Source: Atrichornis clamosus (lineage: Eukaryota; Chordata; Aves; Passeriformes; Menuridae). From it: a stretch of 64,000 nt of DNA. Below are positions 13,284 to 25,133 of this stretch, piece by piece (position 1 is the stretch's first letter; each line of letters begins with the position of its first letter). Both the position numbers and the translations under genes were made by a program. The stretch spans positions 54,285-118,284 of the forward strand of contig WBMZ01000271.1 in the NCBI GenBank assembly GCA_013400975.1, in the 5' to 3' direction. The notes under the pieces are model-generated. The model saw only the letters and a list, made by a program, of their open reading frames with translations, made no database searches and had not been told where the DNA came from.

Positions 13284-14370
13284 GTGAGTAATCCGAAGTA
13301 AATCAATGCATTTACTGAGCTGGGAAACCTTTGATTGTTTGGGGGTTTTTTGGTAGTTTTACGCTGTGGAGTTTCGAGACAAAATATTTGAGGCAAGATT
13401 AAAAAAACAAACGGAAGAAGAAGCGTCTTCAACATTTGGTGGTGCTGAAATAGAAAAGTAAACAGTTCAGCCATTGATGCCTTTGTGGGAGAGAGACAGT
13501 GCACCCATACTTGGACTTTCCTGGTAAGAGAACACAGAAAAAAGCTTTCTTGACCTCGATTTAACAGATCGTATCCAACCAGCATCTGAAGCACAGCGTT
13601 TTCATGGGGAGAAAACCACCATTTTGTGCTGCTGTGATTCACATGGAGCATTAGTCATAATTGGGAGTAATATATTGTGACATCATCAAACAATAGAGCT
13701 CCAGTTATCCCTATGGGAAAATATGCAGCACCGTTCCTGCCCCGGATTATGTTGTAGTAGCGAAGTGGAGCTGCCTGAGATCAAGCCAGAACTCTCCAGT
13801 ACAATATAAAATGAAAAACTCTCATTTGTATAGATTTTCATGATGAAAATATAAGGTTATACCATGTCAACAACCAGCAGATGGGGAAAAAGAACGTCCT
13901 AGGAAGCTCAAAGAACACGCTTGGAAACGGAGCTATAAATACCAGGCTAATTCCATAGCTTTAAGATTTCTCCAAAGCTTTTTTAAATCCCTCCAGAAAA
14001 GGCTGAAGAGATCCCTAATCTGAAGTGGCCCAGTTGAGGGAATGTGTGTGTTTTTATTTTTAAATAAAATTTCATTGATCTGCCATAGGCTGTTTGGGCA
14101 TCCAAATGAGTCCCTGTAGTGTCTGTATCAAAATAAGGATTTTAATCCCATTGGGACATTTTCATTCTTATCAGGACTTTCTTCTTCAGAGGAAATCCCG
14201 AATTCTGGGTGATCACCTCTGAACTGATGTGTGCAGGATTCCCACAGAATGCTTGGTGTTCCAAACTCATTTGGAATCCTCTTTTTAGGGAGCCGGCCCT
14301 TTGATTAGACACAGCTGACACGAGAGCTACCAAAATTTCCTTGGTGGAATTCTATGGAAATCTCTTTTTC
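13284..14370. other. Unique non-coding sequence, exon-like in part
   Basis: There are no CR1 matches from 13284 to about 14370. The part up to about 13960 retains CpGs and has mixed composition, so it may be a conserved non-coding block or untranslated exon. The part from 13960 on looks like ordinary intron. Confidence 0.35.
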
Positions 14371-14534
14371 CCTGGGAGGGTGGTGAGGCCCTGGCACAGA
14401 GAAATTGTGGATTCCCCATCCCTGGAAGTGTCCAAGGCCAGGTTGGAGCAACCTGGGATAGTGGGAGGTGTCCCTGTCCATGGCAGGGAGTGAAACGAGA
14501 TGGTCCTTTCCAACCCAAACCATTCTGGGATTCT
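14371..14534 (+). mobile_element. CR1 LINE 3' end
   Basis: Sense CR1 segment with GAGGCCCTGGCACAGAGAAA, GTGTCCAAGGCCAGGTTGGA, TGGGATAGTGGGAGGTGTCC and CCAACCCAAACCATTCTGGG. An internal deletion removes the usual GGTGCCCAGAGAAGC block. Confidence 0.9.
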
Positions 14535-14551
14535 CCTTCCAGAGGAATCTC

Positions 14552-14642
14552 CTCACTGCTTAAAAATGTCTCTGAATTTCCTGGTGTGTGTTCACTCGCT
14601 GGGATCCAAGGCAGGAGGTGTTTTGCAATACAGGACCTGCCC
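14552..14642 (+). repeat. Direct duplication, first copy, abutting an N
   Basis: The segment starts CTCACTGCTTAAAAATGTCT and ends CAGGACCTGCCC immediately before the single N at 14643. It repeats at 14644-14729, identical except that a run of five A is missing from the second copy. The arrangement (copy, N, copy) is typical of two overlapping contig ends that were joined without collapsing. Confidence 0.85.
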
Positions 14643-14643
14643 N
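14643..14643. other. Ambiguous base / one-base assembly gap
   Basis: A single N lies between two near-identical copies of an ~86-91-bp segment. Confidence 0.95.
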
Positions 14644-14729
14644 CTCACTGCTTTGTCTCTGAATTTCCTGGTGTGTGTTCACTCGCTGGGATCCAAGGCA
14701 GGAGGTGTTTTGCAATACAGGACCTGCCC
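14644..14729 (+). repeat. Direct duplication, second copy, after the N
   Basis: Repeats 14552-14642, lacking five A residues. It is probably the same genomic segment represented twice. Confidence 0.85.
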
Positions 14730-14730
14730 T

Positions 14731-14875
14731 TAAAATTAAAATAAATCATATCGTAAAAAAATAATATTTAAAAATAATATTAAAATATTTAGTATTTATT
14801 TCTTAATTTAAAACAATATTTTAAAGTAAATTTATATCTATATTTATTAAATTTTAATACATAACTTCTATTTAA
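14731..14875. repeat. AT-rich low-complexity tract
   Basis: About 145 nt composed almost entirely of A and T, with repeated TTTAAA, AATATT and ATTTAT words. It may be what stopped the contig just upstream. Confidence 0.7.
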
Positions 14876-16881
14876 ATTGGTATTAGCCAGAGGGATGCAA
14901 AGCAGAGCAACCAGCCCGTGCCAGATTTAGAAATCAGGACTCCTAAAGAACAGCTGAAAGGGTTGGGTTTGTTTATTGTAGGAAAAAAGGGAACACTGTA
15001 GGATGGGCAGAAAAAAGAGATAAGAGGGTTTTATCAAAGCAAGGGTGGGGGTTGCTCTGTAGATTTAAAAAAAAAAATTAAAAGCAAGCTCAGTTTGCAC
15101 AAAGTGTAATTTAGGATAGATGGAAAGAGAAAACAGGCCAAGTTTTTTATGTTTTACCTCATATCTGACTGCAAATATGGATGGAAAACTGGGATATTTT
15201 ACCTGTAACTGTCAGGAAACTTTTAAAAACACAGAAAGAAGGAGCTTTCAGAGATAATTTCAGCAATTTTGACCTTCCCCACTGGCCATGGACTGAGCAT
15301 TTTGCTCTCCTGAGATCCCTGTTCACATCCTCGGTTTCCCTAATTCTCTCAAGTTAATTTTGGGATTAACTTTGTCTCATTTCCCTGCAAACTTTTTCTG
15401 TTCCTGACAATATACCTCAGCTGAAGGTGTGCAGTAAAAATGAACCAGAGGACCTTTTTTTCCTGAAAGAAACTGGTTTGAGAAGCTCTTACTGAAAATG
15501 GAGTGAAATTCAGGTTCAGCAGCCTTCGGAATTTGGCCACTGATTCCCTTGGATCCAGGTGTCCGGGGAGATGGGGAAGAGTAACATGAGAAATAAATAC
15601 CTGCAGAACAAATGTGAAAACGTTACATATGTTGTGATGAAGAGGTGTCTGAGTGGTTCTTCGCCCACATTTTTCCCCGAAGTCACTTTTTGGAGCAGAA
15701 CATCCTCGATATCTGCGTTAGGCAATTCCAGAGCCGCTTTTTGGGGCACATTCAGGCAACAAAGAACTGCTTCAGTTGTAAGTTAAGACCTGGCACAACA
15801 TATTGTCCTTCAGCTGGGATGAAGCAGTGCATTTTCCAGGCTCTTATCTTTCTTGGAGCTTTGTTCTTAAACTCTTGGATGTGCTGCATCCTTAAAGGGC
15901 CACATGGTTTTAATTTCTGGGTGCCTGTGGGCCTTACTCTCATTTTTCTTTTCCCTGCTTTGATGAGCTGGTGGAATTCTCTTGTACTTGTCAAGCTTGA
16001 ATGTGATTCACCCTTTTGTTTTAGTTCCTTCTGAGGAGAATCAAACCTTTCCTGTGTGGTTTAGGGGATGTTCAGCCTGTTTTCAGCCTGTTTCTCATGC
16101 AGTAAAATCAGGTTTTTCAGAGCAAATCCAAGGATTCCTGGCAGGACAGGGCTGAGCATCACTACCAGGAACCACCTTGCTGTGCATTAAACAGAAATAT
16201 GTGGTGTTTGGGTGGCAAAATCCCTCCAGGGAATGTTTCACCACCCCTGCTCTGAAACAGGGAATCAAATGTTTTATCCTAAAATCAACTGTTTCATTTT
16301 CTAGGAGCCACACTCCCCTCCTCACACTTTACTGGACAAGGAAATTTACCCTTATTAAGGTGCTGATGTGAACACATCTGATCATTATGTAAGAATTCAG
16401 CCCCACAACACACAGACACCAACATTTAGGCACTTTGCTCATTTTAGTGGGCTAAAAATAGCTTGGCTTGCCTAAAAGTGAATCTCTGAGTGAAAGGGAT
16501 GGGGCAGCCAGGCACTCCTGAAGCACAAAATCCCGTTTGAAAGTAGTGCTGTGTGTACACAGGCAGGAATTTTTATCATCTGTGTCGCCAGAATACAGAT
16601 TAAACTGTAGTAAGGCTGGTTTTTTAAAAAGAAATGATACATTAGAAGTTTTTTTAAATATTAGATTATTTTTTCCATGCTGTGATGTTTTATAGAAATG
16701 AAAGGTGTACAAAATACGAAGTGGAAAGAGTTATTTCAGAGTTTCAAAGGAGAAATCATAATCTAAGAAACTTAAGTGTTTATAAATAGAAAGAAATAAT
16801 TAAGAGTCATTTAATATTGAAATCTCAATGTCATAAGTGGAGTGTGTTGCTCACCTTCTGTTTTAACTGATTATTTTTCAG
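14876..16881. other. Non-coding sequence, probably intron
   Basis: No repeat family or gene is recognised. A block at about 15559-15777 retains several CpGs, is open on both strands, and ends in a strong donor-like GTT|GTAAGTTAAG. A convincing acceptor is lacking, so no exon is called. The remainder is ordinary AT-rich sequence. Confidence 0.45.
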
Positions 16882-16939
16882 CTTGGAATGAACAAGATGA
16901 ACAGACCCACCTTCAATCCAATGCTTAATGAGGAAAAAG
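16882..16939 (+). other. Candidate small exon, 58 nt (unproven)
   Basis: A good acceptor (TTATTTTTCAG ending at 16881) precedes 58 nt that end before GTCAGG, a weak donor. The interval contains ATG at 16888 and reads MNKMNRPTFNPMLNEEK in that frame, with no stop. I do not recognise the peptide. It lies upstream of the MBD5 start codon, so it could be a 5' non-coding exon with an upstream open frame, an alternative first coding exon, or chance. The exon cannot join the ATG exon and keep a continuous frame without knowing the untranslated part of that exon. Confidence 0.3.
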
Positions 16940-18395
16940 GTCAGGCTTTTTTCATTTCTATTTTAATCCTGTGCCCTCCCGTTAATTAATACATTTTAAA
17001 AACCCTTTATATGGGCCTTACTCCTTTTAAATAACAAAGCAAAGGTGATGTTTTAATGGCAGGGTGAGCAGGAATATTTTTAAATCCAGTGGTGTGTTCA
17101 GGAAGGAGCTGGCTCAGAGCAGAAAAAGGAGCTGGGGAAGGAAAGGTCATGTATACAAATCTTCATCGAGATTGATTTAAAAATGATTAAACTTGTAGCT
17201 AATAAATCTCTGCTGTATCCAGAAGGAAATATTCGGCATTTAAAAGGATTAAAAACACTTTTTTTTTTTTTTTAAACATCCTTGAACTTTCGCATCCATT
17301 TTTAGAAAACAGGGAATTGTGTCCTAAATAAAACCGTGGGGCCAAATCCTCCAAATACTTCCACGTTCAATTAGTAAGTAATTATCTACTAATGTAGAGA
17401 TTCATTTATCACATTATAGAGATTTGTAGCATCCCAGGGTCCAGAGGCAGCCCAGGCTCTCCACTATTATTCCATTTATGCCAGCCAAGGCAGTAGGGTT
17501 TGCACTGAGGTGCCTGAAGAGCTGATTTTTATTGTTCCCATATATTTTTAATCCCTTAAGTGTATTTTCATCAGGGAAATTGCTGAGCAGAGCTATGTCA
17601 TTCAGTAAACAGGTTAAAAAACAGCACTTGGAGAAGAAATTCCTTGTGTCTAAAAATAGTGCAGTCACATGACTTACACTACTTTGGCACAAAAGCATAA
17701 TTTAGGGGTTTAATTTGCAATCTTGCCACACTTCTGACATTCTCTTGCACAGAAACTCCCTCTGAATTATTCAGATTTTTGAAATGTTGCTCCATCCTGA
17801 AGTTCAGGTGTCTGATACAAAGGTTTGTTTTGTTTAGTGACACCTCTGCATTTGAGATACGGGAGCTGGGTTTCATTTTTACCATTTATTGCTTCAGTTT
17901 TGATCTCACCGTGAATGGAAATCAGGGGCTATTCCCGTAATTGTTATTCCAGCGCTCGGAGCCTTTCACCAGATTTCCAGGAATCCTGATTTTTTCCTGT
18001 TTTGTAATTGCTTGTCTGAAATCTAATTGAATTTTCATGTTCAGGTTGTGAACTAGTTCCATTTAAATCTTCTTTTCTTTTTAAATGAAATCTTTCTTTT
18101 CCCAAATTTCCATTTCCCTGGTAACCCCTAAGTCAATAATGTGCAGCAGAACTGAACACTTACAAGCAGTTGCTACTTCCTCATTAGATGCTTTAGGAAT
18201 CTGTATCCAAGATTCCTGAAATTCATATAATCTTCACCATAAAAACATTGTAGAACTATTCTTAATAATACCAGGTTTTTGGAAGCCTGAAACATGAGAG
18301 TTGAAAGGGAAGTTCCTCATTTTTTAATCCAAATTCTCCTAAAGTAAAGTGGATGTAATAACATTTCTCCACTTCTCATTAACATATTGCTCAGT

Positions 18396-18447
18396 AATAT
18401 TCTATTTAACAATATTCTATTTAATAATATTCTATTTAATAATATTC
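18396..18447 (+). repeat. Short tandem repeat, 15-bp period, 3.5 copies
   Basis: The unit AATATTCTATTTAAT is repeated with a single C/T difference in the first copy. It is too short to be informative functionally. Confidence 0.85.
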
Positions 18448-19440
18448 CCTAAGAAAGGTTGGGATAATGGTGATGTCATTCTCAGTGGATTTCTGGTGCA
18501 GACCAAATAGGAGCCTTAATTTTAAAAAAATCTGAGATTAAAAAATCTGATTTAAAAAAATCTTTGTGTTGACACAAAGCAGGTCTGTCTCACATGCACA
18601 GTTTTGACCTATTTCCCTTGTAAAGAAAAAAATTAATGTGGTGGAAGGCCTGAAAGAGCATCCTAAGTCCTGTGTGTCCTTCCATGGGCTCCATCGGGTG
18701 GATTTAATAAATCCATAGAGAATTGCCAGGGCTGAGGGTTAAAAAGAAAATCCTTTTGTTTCCTGCCTTTATTTTCCCTTTTTTTTTTGTGCAAAGCCTT
18801 TCAGAGATGCTCTCCATCTTGAGAGGATGGACTTTATCCATTCTTTCCTTGGAAGTGACAGCCTCAGTTGCTCCCGACTCCGGGAATTACACGGAAAGAT
18901 GTGTTCAAAGTCGTCCTGGGAGAAAGTTTTCAGGGATTGGTATTATCCATGTACTAAAGAAAGGCTGCTGGAAAAGTCCTGCTCCTTCCCAGCTCAGCCC
19001 AGTTGTCCATTGCCTTGGATAACTGTAATGGCACAGTTAAATCTCCTAAATTCAGGATACTCTGATTTTTCCCTGAATATTGGTGGGAAGAACATCAGGT
19101 GTGTATCTGATTAATGACAACATGCTGATCCAAAATGCTCCAAGAGAAGGGATTTCTATGACTTGCTCCTAATGGTCAGCTGGATTCCATGGACAGAAAT
19201 CAGTCCTTCTCCATGAAAATCTTTTCCGTGTTGTTTTTTAGCGTAGATTCCTAAGAAGTGGCTGTTTTGGTCTTGGAGGCTTGGGAAGCCAGATGTCAGA
19301 GGGTTCTGTCCATCCACGTGCTGGGAAACCAGGCTGGGAGCTGGGGCACATCCAGTGGGCTCCTGGGTGTGGAGAGCAGGGAAAGTGGCCTGGAGTTTTG
19401 ATGGATTTTTGCTGCTGATGAGCAAATTCATCCAAAATAG

Positions 19441-19572
19441 AGAATCCCAAAATCCAGGTTGGAAAAGGCCTCCAGGATCCTCGAGTCCAAGCTGTGCCCA
19501 ATCCCCACCTTGTCACCAGCCCAGAGCACTGAGTGCCACATCCAGGCCTTCCTTGGATACTTCCAGGGAATT
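19441..19572 (-). mobile_element. CR1 LINE fragment
   Basis: The + strand reads antisense CR1: CCAGGTTGGAAAAGGCCTCC, then CTCGAGTCCAAGC, then GAGTGCCACATCCAGGCCTT, ending near TACTTCCAGGGAA. Confidence 0.8.
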
Positions 19573-20571
19573 ATTTTACAGAGTGAATGAACTGGGGGTC
19601 TTCCAATCCTAAAAAATTCCACAGCATCAAAAGTGGTATAAAATCGGAGAACATAAGCCTCGTTGTGGATCTAAAACTCCTTTATACAGTTGGAAATAAC
19701 TCAGTGTCAGAGGTGGTTGGACTGGGAAAATGTAAACTTCTCATTTTAATGAAGTCATTCAGTGCTGAGCAATTTTCTGGTTGTGCCAAAATATTCTTAA
19801 TAATGTGTATGTACAAGTAAGATAAAGATGCGTTTTCAACCCAAAAGCTGGACTGTTCTCGTGAGTATATCATGTGTGTATCCTGTGTAAATCATGAGTA
19901 TATCATGAGTAGAGCTGTGCCATGGTGCTGGACACCAGCACAGTGGGAGAAGCCTGAAGGATTCAAGGTTTCCTTTCTGCTTCAGGCACTTTTGTTTGTT
20001 GAATCACTGGCCTAAAAATAGGCCTTCATAAAAGTATTCACTACTGATCTAATTAGGCAGGAGAATGCTGCTTTTCAAACTGGGAAAGCTTTCCCAAAAA
20101 GTGATGCAACATTTGTATCTAATTAGATGATACAGGAGAATCCTGGCTAATTGCTTTGATAGACTTAAACTGATTAATAATGTGCAAGTGGTGACTAAAT
20201 AAAAACTCCTTTTCACTGAGTGGCTTGAAAGTAACGCTTTTTAAAAAGCTAAAATTTCTTATTAGTTCTGAAACTCCCAAGACTGTGATTTGAGAGCATT
20301 TCTGATTTTGGAGGTTTTTCAGCACTAGAAAGGAAAGCCTCAAAAATTAGATTGTAATTTTTGTGTCTCTAAGCAGTGTTCGCTGTATGTTCTAAGTGTT
20401 TGCAAAGCTTTATATCCAAAATGTGGTCATTCCGGAGGTAGGAACTGGGATCTGTTCCCCAGGGAGGCAGGCAGGGATTGTGGAGCCCCTTTGTGATCCA
20501 TGGAATTGTTGGGCACTTAAACAGTCACGTAAGAAAAAAGTAATGGAGCGTCGAAAGTAAATGGAGGACGA

Positions 20572-20736
20572 GGGAGAACAGATTTAAAACTAGAAAAGAA
20601 GAGATTTAGATTATATTTTATTAGGAAGAAATTCTTTGCTCAGAAGGTTGTGGAAGGTGTCCCTGCCTGTGAACCAGGGAACTGGATGAGCTTTAATGTC
20701 CCTTCCAACCGAAACCATTCCATGATTCCATGATTT
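20572..20736 (+). mobile_element. CR1 LINE 3' end
   Basis: Sense CR1 segment: GAAGAAATTCTTTGCTCAGA, GTGGAAGGTGTCCCTGCCTG, TCCCTTCCAACCGAAACCAT, then two terminal octamers (ATTCCATG, ATTCCATG). It has an internal deletion of the central ~100 nt relative to the copies at 25394 and 39755. Confidence 0.85.
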
Positions 20737-21449
20737 GCAATTTCAATCTGTCAAAGTTTGTCTTAACTGGCTCTATGTCCACTTACTAATAAAATAAATA
20801 TTATTCATATAGTATGTAACAGATTGGAATCCAGACAATTAGTATATAATTTAAATTTCTTTTTACAATGTATCAAGTTTTCTATTTTCCCCCTTGACTA
20901 AAAAGTGGTTAAAGTAAATATTAACAGCTGAGAGTGCACAGAGGCTGCTCAAATACAACAGTTCAAAAAGGGAGAGAGTCACATTAAAAATTGAAAACAT
21001 ACTTCCAGCATATGAAAATTAGGGAGAAATTTTCCACAGGGGGAAGGGGTCGAGGGGGCTAAGAGGGGGGAAGGAATTCCATGGAGTTTTGCACAGCTCT
21101 CCAGTGAAATATTTTGAAGGATATTGTAATGAAACTGGACTGCAAAACAAATGTAGCAGGCATGTGCTGGCACAGAGAAAAAAGCAGTAATTGATTTAGA
21201 TGTGGAAAGTTGTGTTGCTCGTGGTGAGATAACACCAGTTGTCTGGAGTTGTTATGGGATTACAGAAAAGAGGGATTTATTACATGGCTTGATGGAAATC
21301 AGGCCTCTGGATACATTCCAGTGTCCAGAATACTTTGGGTTTGGTCCAAAATCCAACTCCTTTCCATCCCAATCCAAAGTACTTCAGATGGTATTTGCAG
21401 GGGGAAGGGGCAAATGGTACATCCAGAGGTGGGGGATTTCTGCAGTCCT

Positions 21450-21708
21450 GGAATCCCAGGATCCCTGAGGCTGGAAAAGCCCTCCCAGCCCATGGAGTCC
21501 CAGCTGGGCCCCATCCCCCCCTTGTCCCCAGCCCAGAGCTCTGAGTGCCACGTCCAGGAATTCCTGGGACACCTCCAGGGATGGGGACTCCAAACCTCCC
21601 TGGGCAGCCCCTTCCACTGCCTGACCACCCTTTCCATGGAGAAATTCCTGCTGATGTCCAACCTGAGCCTCCCCTGGCACAGCCTGAGGCCGTTTCCTGT
21701 TGTTCTTT
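21450..21708 (-). mobile_element. CR1 LINE fragment
   Basis: Antisense CR1 with GGCTGGAAAAGCCCTCCCAG, GAGTGCCACGTCCAGGAATT, CTCCAGGGATGGGGACTCCA and CTGATGTCCAACCTGAGCCT. It is related to the subfamily at 4785 and 19441 rather than to the one at 22181. Confidence 0.85.
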
Positions 21709-22180
21709 GGAGTTGTAAATCTCTGGAGCAGCAGAGGTTTGAGTTGTGTGGTGTTAAGAGTTAAATCAAATAACACCCAGAACTTCCTACGTGTGATTTA
21801 GGGATGGATTTCCATTGGGAACATGGATGGGCACCTCTGACCTGTGCCATTCCTGCCTATAGCAATGTGCAGTGGTTACTGCATGGAATGGGGGCTTTAT
21901 TTCTTGGAAATCCACATGGAAATGTGCTAGCGTTTAGGGAAAAAAGTCTTAATTCCATGAGCATTTCCTATAAAACATGGCTAGTGTGAGACTCCCAGGG
22001 AGCCCTAGCCCTGTTTTCTGGATCTGGGGGTGCCCTCCCAGCCCAGCTGGCACTTCAGCCCAGAAAATTGCACAGAAAAGGCCAAACTGGGATACTGGGA
22101 ATAGCTCTGGTCACTCTTCTTGGTTAGGGGGAATGTGGGGGTTGAGTATTTTTGTACCTGGAGAAAAACAGAATATGGAA

Positions 22181-22417
22181 CCATGGAATTCCAGAATGGT
22201 TTGGGTTGGAAGGGAGCTAAAGCTCATCCCATTCCATCTCCTGCCCAAGGACACTTCCCACTATCCCAGGTTGCTCCAAGCCCCGTCCAACCTGGCCTTG
22301 GACACTTCCAGGGATCCAGGGGCAGCCACAGCTTCTCTGGGCACCCTGTGCCAGGGCCTCCCCACCCTCCCAGCCAGGAATTCCTTCCCAATATCCCATC
22401 CAACCCTGCCCTCTTTC
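22181..22417 (-). mobile_element. CR1 LINE 3' end
   Basis: Antisense CR1 running from the terminal octamer region (CCATGGAATTCCAGAATGGT) through GGTTGCTCCAAGCCCCGTCC and the CACCCTGTGCCAGGGCCTCC block to CCCAATATCCCATCC. It is the same subfamily as the sense copy at 25394, and the two form an inverted pair around the MBD5 start-codon exon. Confidence 0.9.
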
Positions 22418-23249
22418 ATAAAAATACTTAAATACTTTCCGCAGAAGAAAGAGTAACGTGAATTTTTTAGCTTTTTAAAGTGCTGTTTCTCTGTAGGCGC
22501 AGTGCAGGCAGAGGTTTATCTGGTTAGAAGGTGATAATCCTGTGGTGGAGGTGGGATGGGACGTCGGCTGAGGCAGGCCCTGCAGAGCCAGTCGAAATAT
22601 AAAATTACTTTGAGGTATCTCTTGCAAAAACAAGCAATTGGGTGGATATTACTTGTTCATAATGGACCCAGTGCACTCGCCCTCAGCAGCAACATGAGCC
22701 ACAGCAGGGCTGGGCTGAGGGATGAGCAACTCCCCTGCTCTGTGTGCTCCCAGCATTTGAAATGTTTTCTGATCTTATCATATTACGGAAGGTTATTGCT
22801 CAATTAATCCAGAATAACAGGGAAATTATTACTGTTTTAGCCTTCCGTGGGACCTACAGTAAAAATGCCAGTGCAGCTTTCAGCAATAAGGTAAATTCTG
22901 GCCTGCTTTTGATGAAACATCATCTGCTCCCTCCTTAATCAGGATCAAACCACTCGAACACCCAAATTTCTGAACTGAAAAACCTGAGCGAGCCCTGAAC
23001 TGTTGCCAAGAGCTCTCCAAATCCTATTTCTGTGTTGCAGACTGAGAGATTAAAGGGTGGATTGTTTTCCTAGGAGAGAGGACAAGGTGGGACATCCACT
23101 GTGACCTTCCCAGGACAGGAGCTCATCAGGCTCCTTGTCCCTTCCCCACTTTTGGCTGACCAAGGATTGCATCCTCTTGGAGTGCTTGGGAAAGTGGAAA
23201 CAGATCCCTGCCAGGCTATTCCAGAGGGCTTCACCCTGCAGAAAACCTG

Positions 23250-23310
23250 GAATCACAGAGTCTTTAAGATTGGGAAAGGCCTCCAAGCTCATGAATTCCA
23301 ACCTTTAGCC
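23250..23310 (-). mobile_element. CR1 LINE 3' tip, short fragment
   Basis: Antisense CR1 tip: AATCACAGAGTCTTTAAGAT followed by TGGGAAAGGCCTCCAAGCTC. Identification rests on about 60 nt. Confidence 0.65.
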
Positions 23311-24563
23311 AATTCCCTGTTCTTTAGATTCCAGCCCTTCAGTGGAGGGGGTCTGTCCAACCAGCTCCTTCTATCCACAGCTTTCTTGGAAATACCCTGG
23401 TGAGAGGTTTTTTTTTTTCTTTTTGAAGCATTTTGAACTTTACATTTCTAAGCAGCACATCTAAAGAGAACGTTCTGCATGAGGGTACTTAAGGGAACAT
23501 TTTCCAGGACTATATTTATGCCTCTGTAGTCTTCCTTTAGTGGTCTTGAAGGAAGGAGCTGTTATTACTGTTAAATATAGATGTAATGTGGTGTTTTTGC
23601 AGAAATGTCTTTCTGTTCCATTTCTAGCTTAGAAAAAAAGAACCCTTTTCTTATTAAAATCAGTCAGGTCTATAACATTTACTATGTTTTAAAATGCTGG
23701 CATAACATTAGTGTTGGGAATAAGGCAGAATTGACACCTGATTCCAAATAAAACCTCTTAATGTTGTTACTACCACAGTCATCAGTGCCACCTTCTATTG
23801 GAATTTAGGATTATTGGGGTTTTTCCCAGTGTTTTTACTGTTTGAATCACGTATCCCATGTTTGTCTCACCTTAATAAAATGCCTTGTCTCAAGGGTTAA
23901 GTCTCACCTGGTCAACTTGAGAAACAATTTTGGGGGGAATAACCCAAATCACGTCACTCTGAACTTCTGTCGTGAAGGTTTTACTCATGGCAAAAATCAT
24001 CTGGGGGGAATTATTCCTGAGGCTATTCAGATTGTTCATAGGTATTCAGAGATCAGACACTGATGCTGGCTTTTCCCTTTTTATTACACAGTCTTTGGTA
24101 AGATGATTATTTTAATTCAATCTAAATGCAGTAGTTTTGCATTTTTATGGATACGACCAAGCCTAGAAGCAGCTTCCTTCACATTCCATTCATTCAGTTT
24201 TATAAACAATTTTTAAAGGGCATTAATTTAGTCATCTGCTGATAGTTCTGAGCAGAAGCATATGTGAAAATACGCAGTGAAAAGATCCATCCCTTAATTC
24301 ACCCAAACTGTACATCAACTATTTAATAGCAGTTGCACTCTCGTAGCTTTTAAGATGCAGCTCAATTGCATCCACGTATAAATAGAAAATGCTGGCAGGA
24401 TTATATTTGCTCTAAGCCTTATTTTGATGGTTCCATTGACATTTAAAATTTTGATTTTAAGCTCTTGAAATGGCTGCAGCTGTAAACATCTTCCTGAGTT
24501 ACTGAACTGGGTTGAAAGACTGGAGGAGATGGCTCACGTGTTTCCCACATCTGTATTTTTCAG

Positions 24564-24815
24564 GCTGGTTTATTGGAGCCAAGGAGTCATGAAAGAAACT
24601 CAAGAAGACAACTTGGATAATGAACGGAAGATAAAAAGCAAACAAAAAGAATGTGGCATATAAAGGGTATAATACCTGGAGGTATTGGATCTGACTCATA
24701 TTTATAAAAATGAGACGAGCTTTCACAAAATACAAGTTATCTTAGACAGTCATCAAGCTTGGAGCCATGCTGTTGAACTAGAAAGTCTCCTTTTCCCCAT
24801 TCTCCTTTCTGACAG
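24564..24815 (+). other. MBD5: Candidate MBD5 5' untranslated exon with a short upstream ORF (unproven)
   Basis: A very good acceptor (a pyrimidine tract then TATTTTTCAG, ending at 24563) opens the segment. It closes at a strong donor CAG|GTAACA at 24816, or possibly earlier at AAAGG|GTATAA (24667). The enclosed sequence is purine-rich and has an ATG at 24589 that begins a 24-codon frame (MKETQEDNLDNERKIKSKQK, then four more residues) ending with TAA at 24661-24663. It lies about 320 nt before the MBD5 start-codon exon. The placement and strand suit the last untranslated exon of MBD5, with a translation-dampening upstream ORF, but nothing in the sequence proves it is transcribed. Confidence 0.35.
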
Positions 24816-25133
24816 GTAACAAAGGATTGGTGAATTATGATTTTGCCAAGTTGGAAGCACTAATTTTTATCTATATAGTTCATCCTTATGAATATATAAG
24901 GAGTTAAAACATTGCATATTTAATGTGGATTATAATGGGAAAGTGACTCATTAACCAAAATGGCCACTTTTAAGGACTTGGTTTCAAACTGAGCTGGAGC
25001 CTCCCAATGCACTTTGTAGGATCTGGGGAAAGCTGTGCTGCAGGGCCTGCTTTGGGAGGCCAGGATGACATGTAGTAAAAGGATATCACCTTACTGTTGA
25101 TATCTTTGAAGACTCATAACCAGAAACAGGAAA

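Larger units (their letters stand above)
16940..24563. other. Non-coding sequence, probably intron
   Basis: Holds CR1 fragments at 19441, 20572, 21450, 22181 and 23250, a 15-bp tandem repeat at 18396, and a long T-run near 17261. No other feature is recognised. Open frames between 21202 and 22456 belong to the CR1 copies. Confidence 0.55.

Noticed and set aside
13079..13651. 190-codon minus-strand open frame as a protein-coding gene
   Set aside because: No recognisable family, hydrophobic and leucine-rich by composition, no promoter or splice context. Kept only as part of an exon-like block.
17428..17475. Possible antisense CR1 fragment (ATCCCAGGGTCCAGAGGCAG)
   Set aside because: Only about 20 nt resemble the CR1 block and the flanks do not continue the match.
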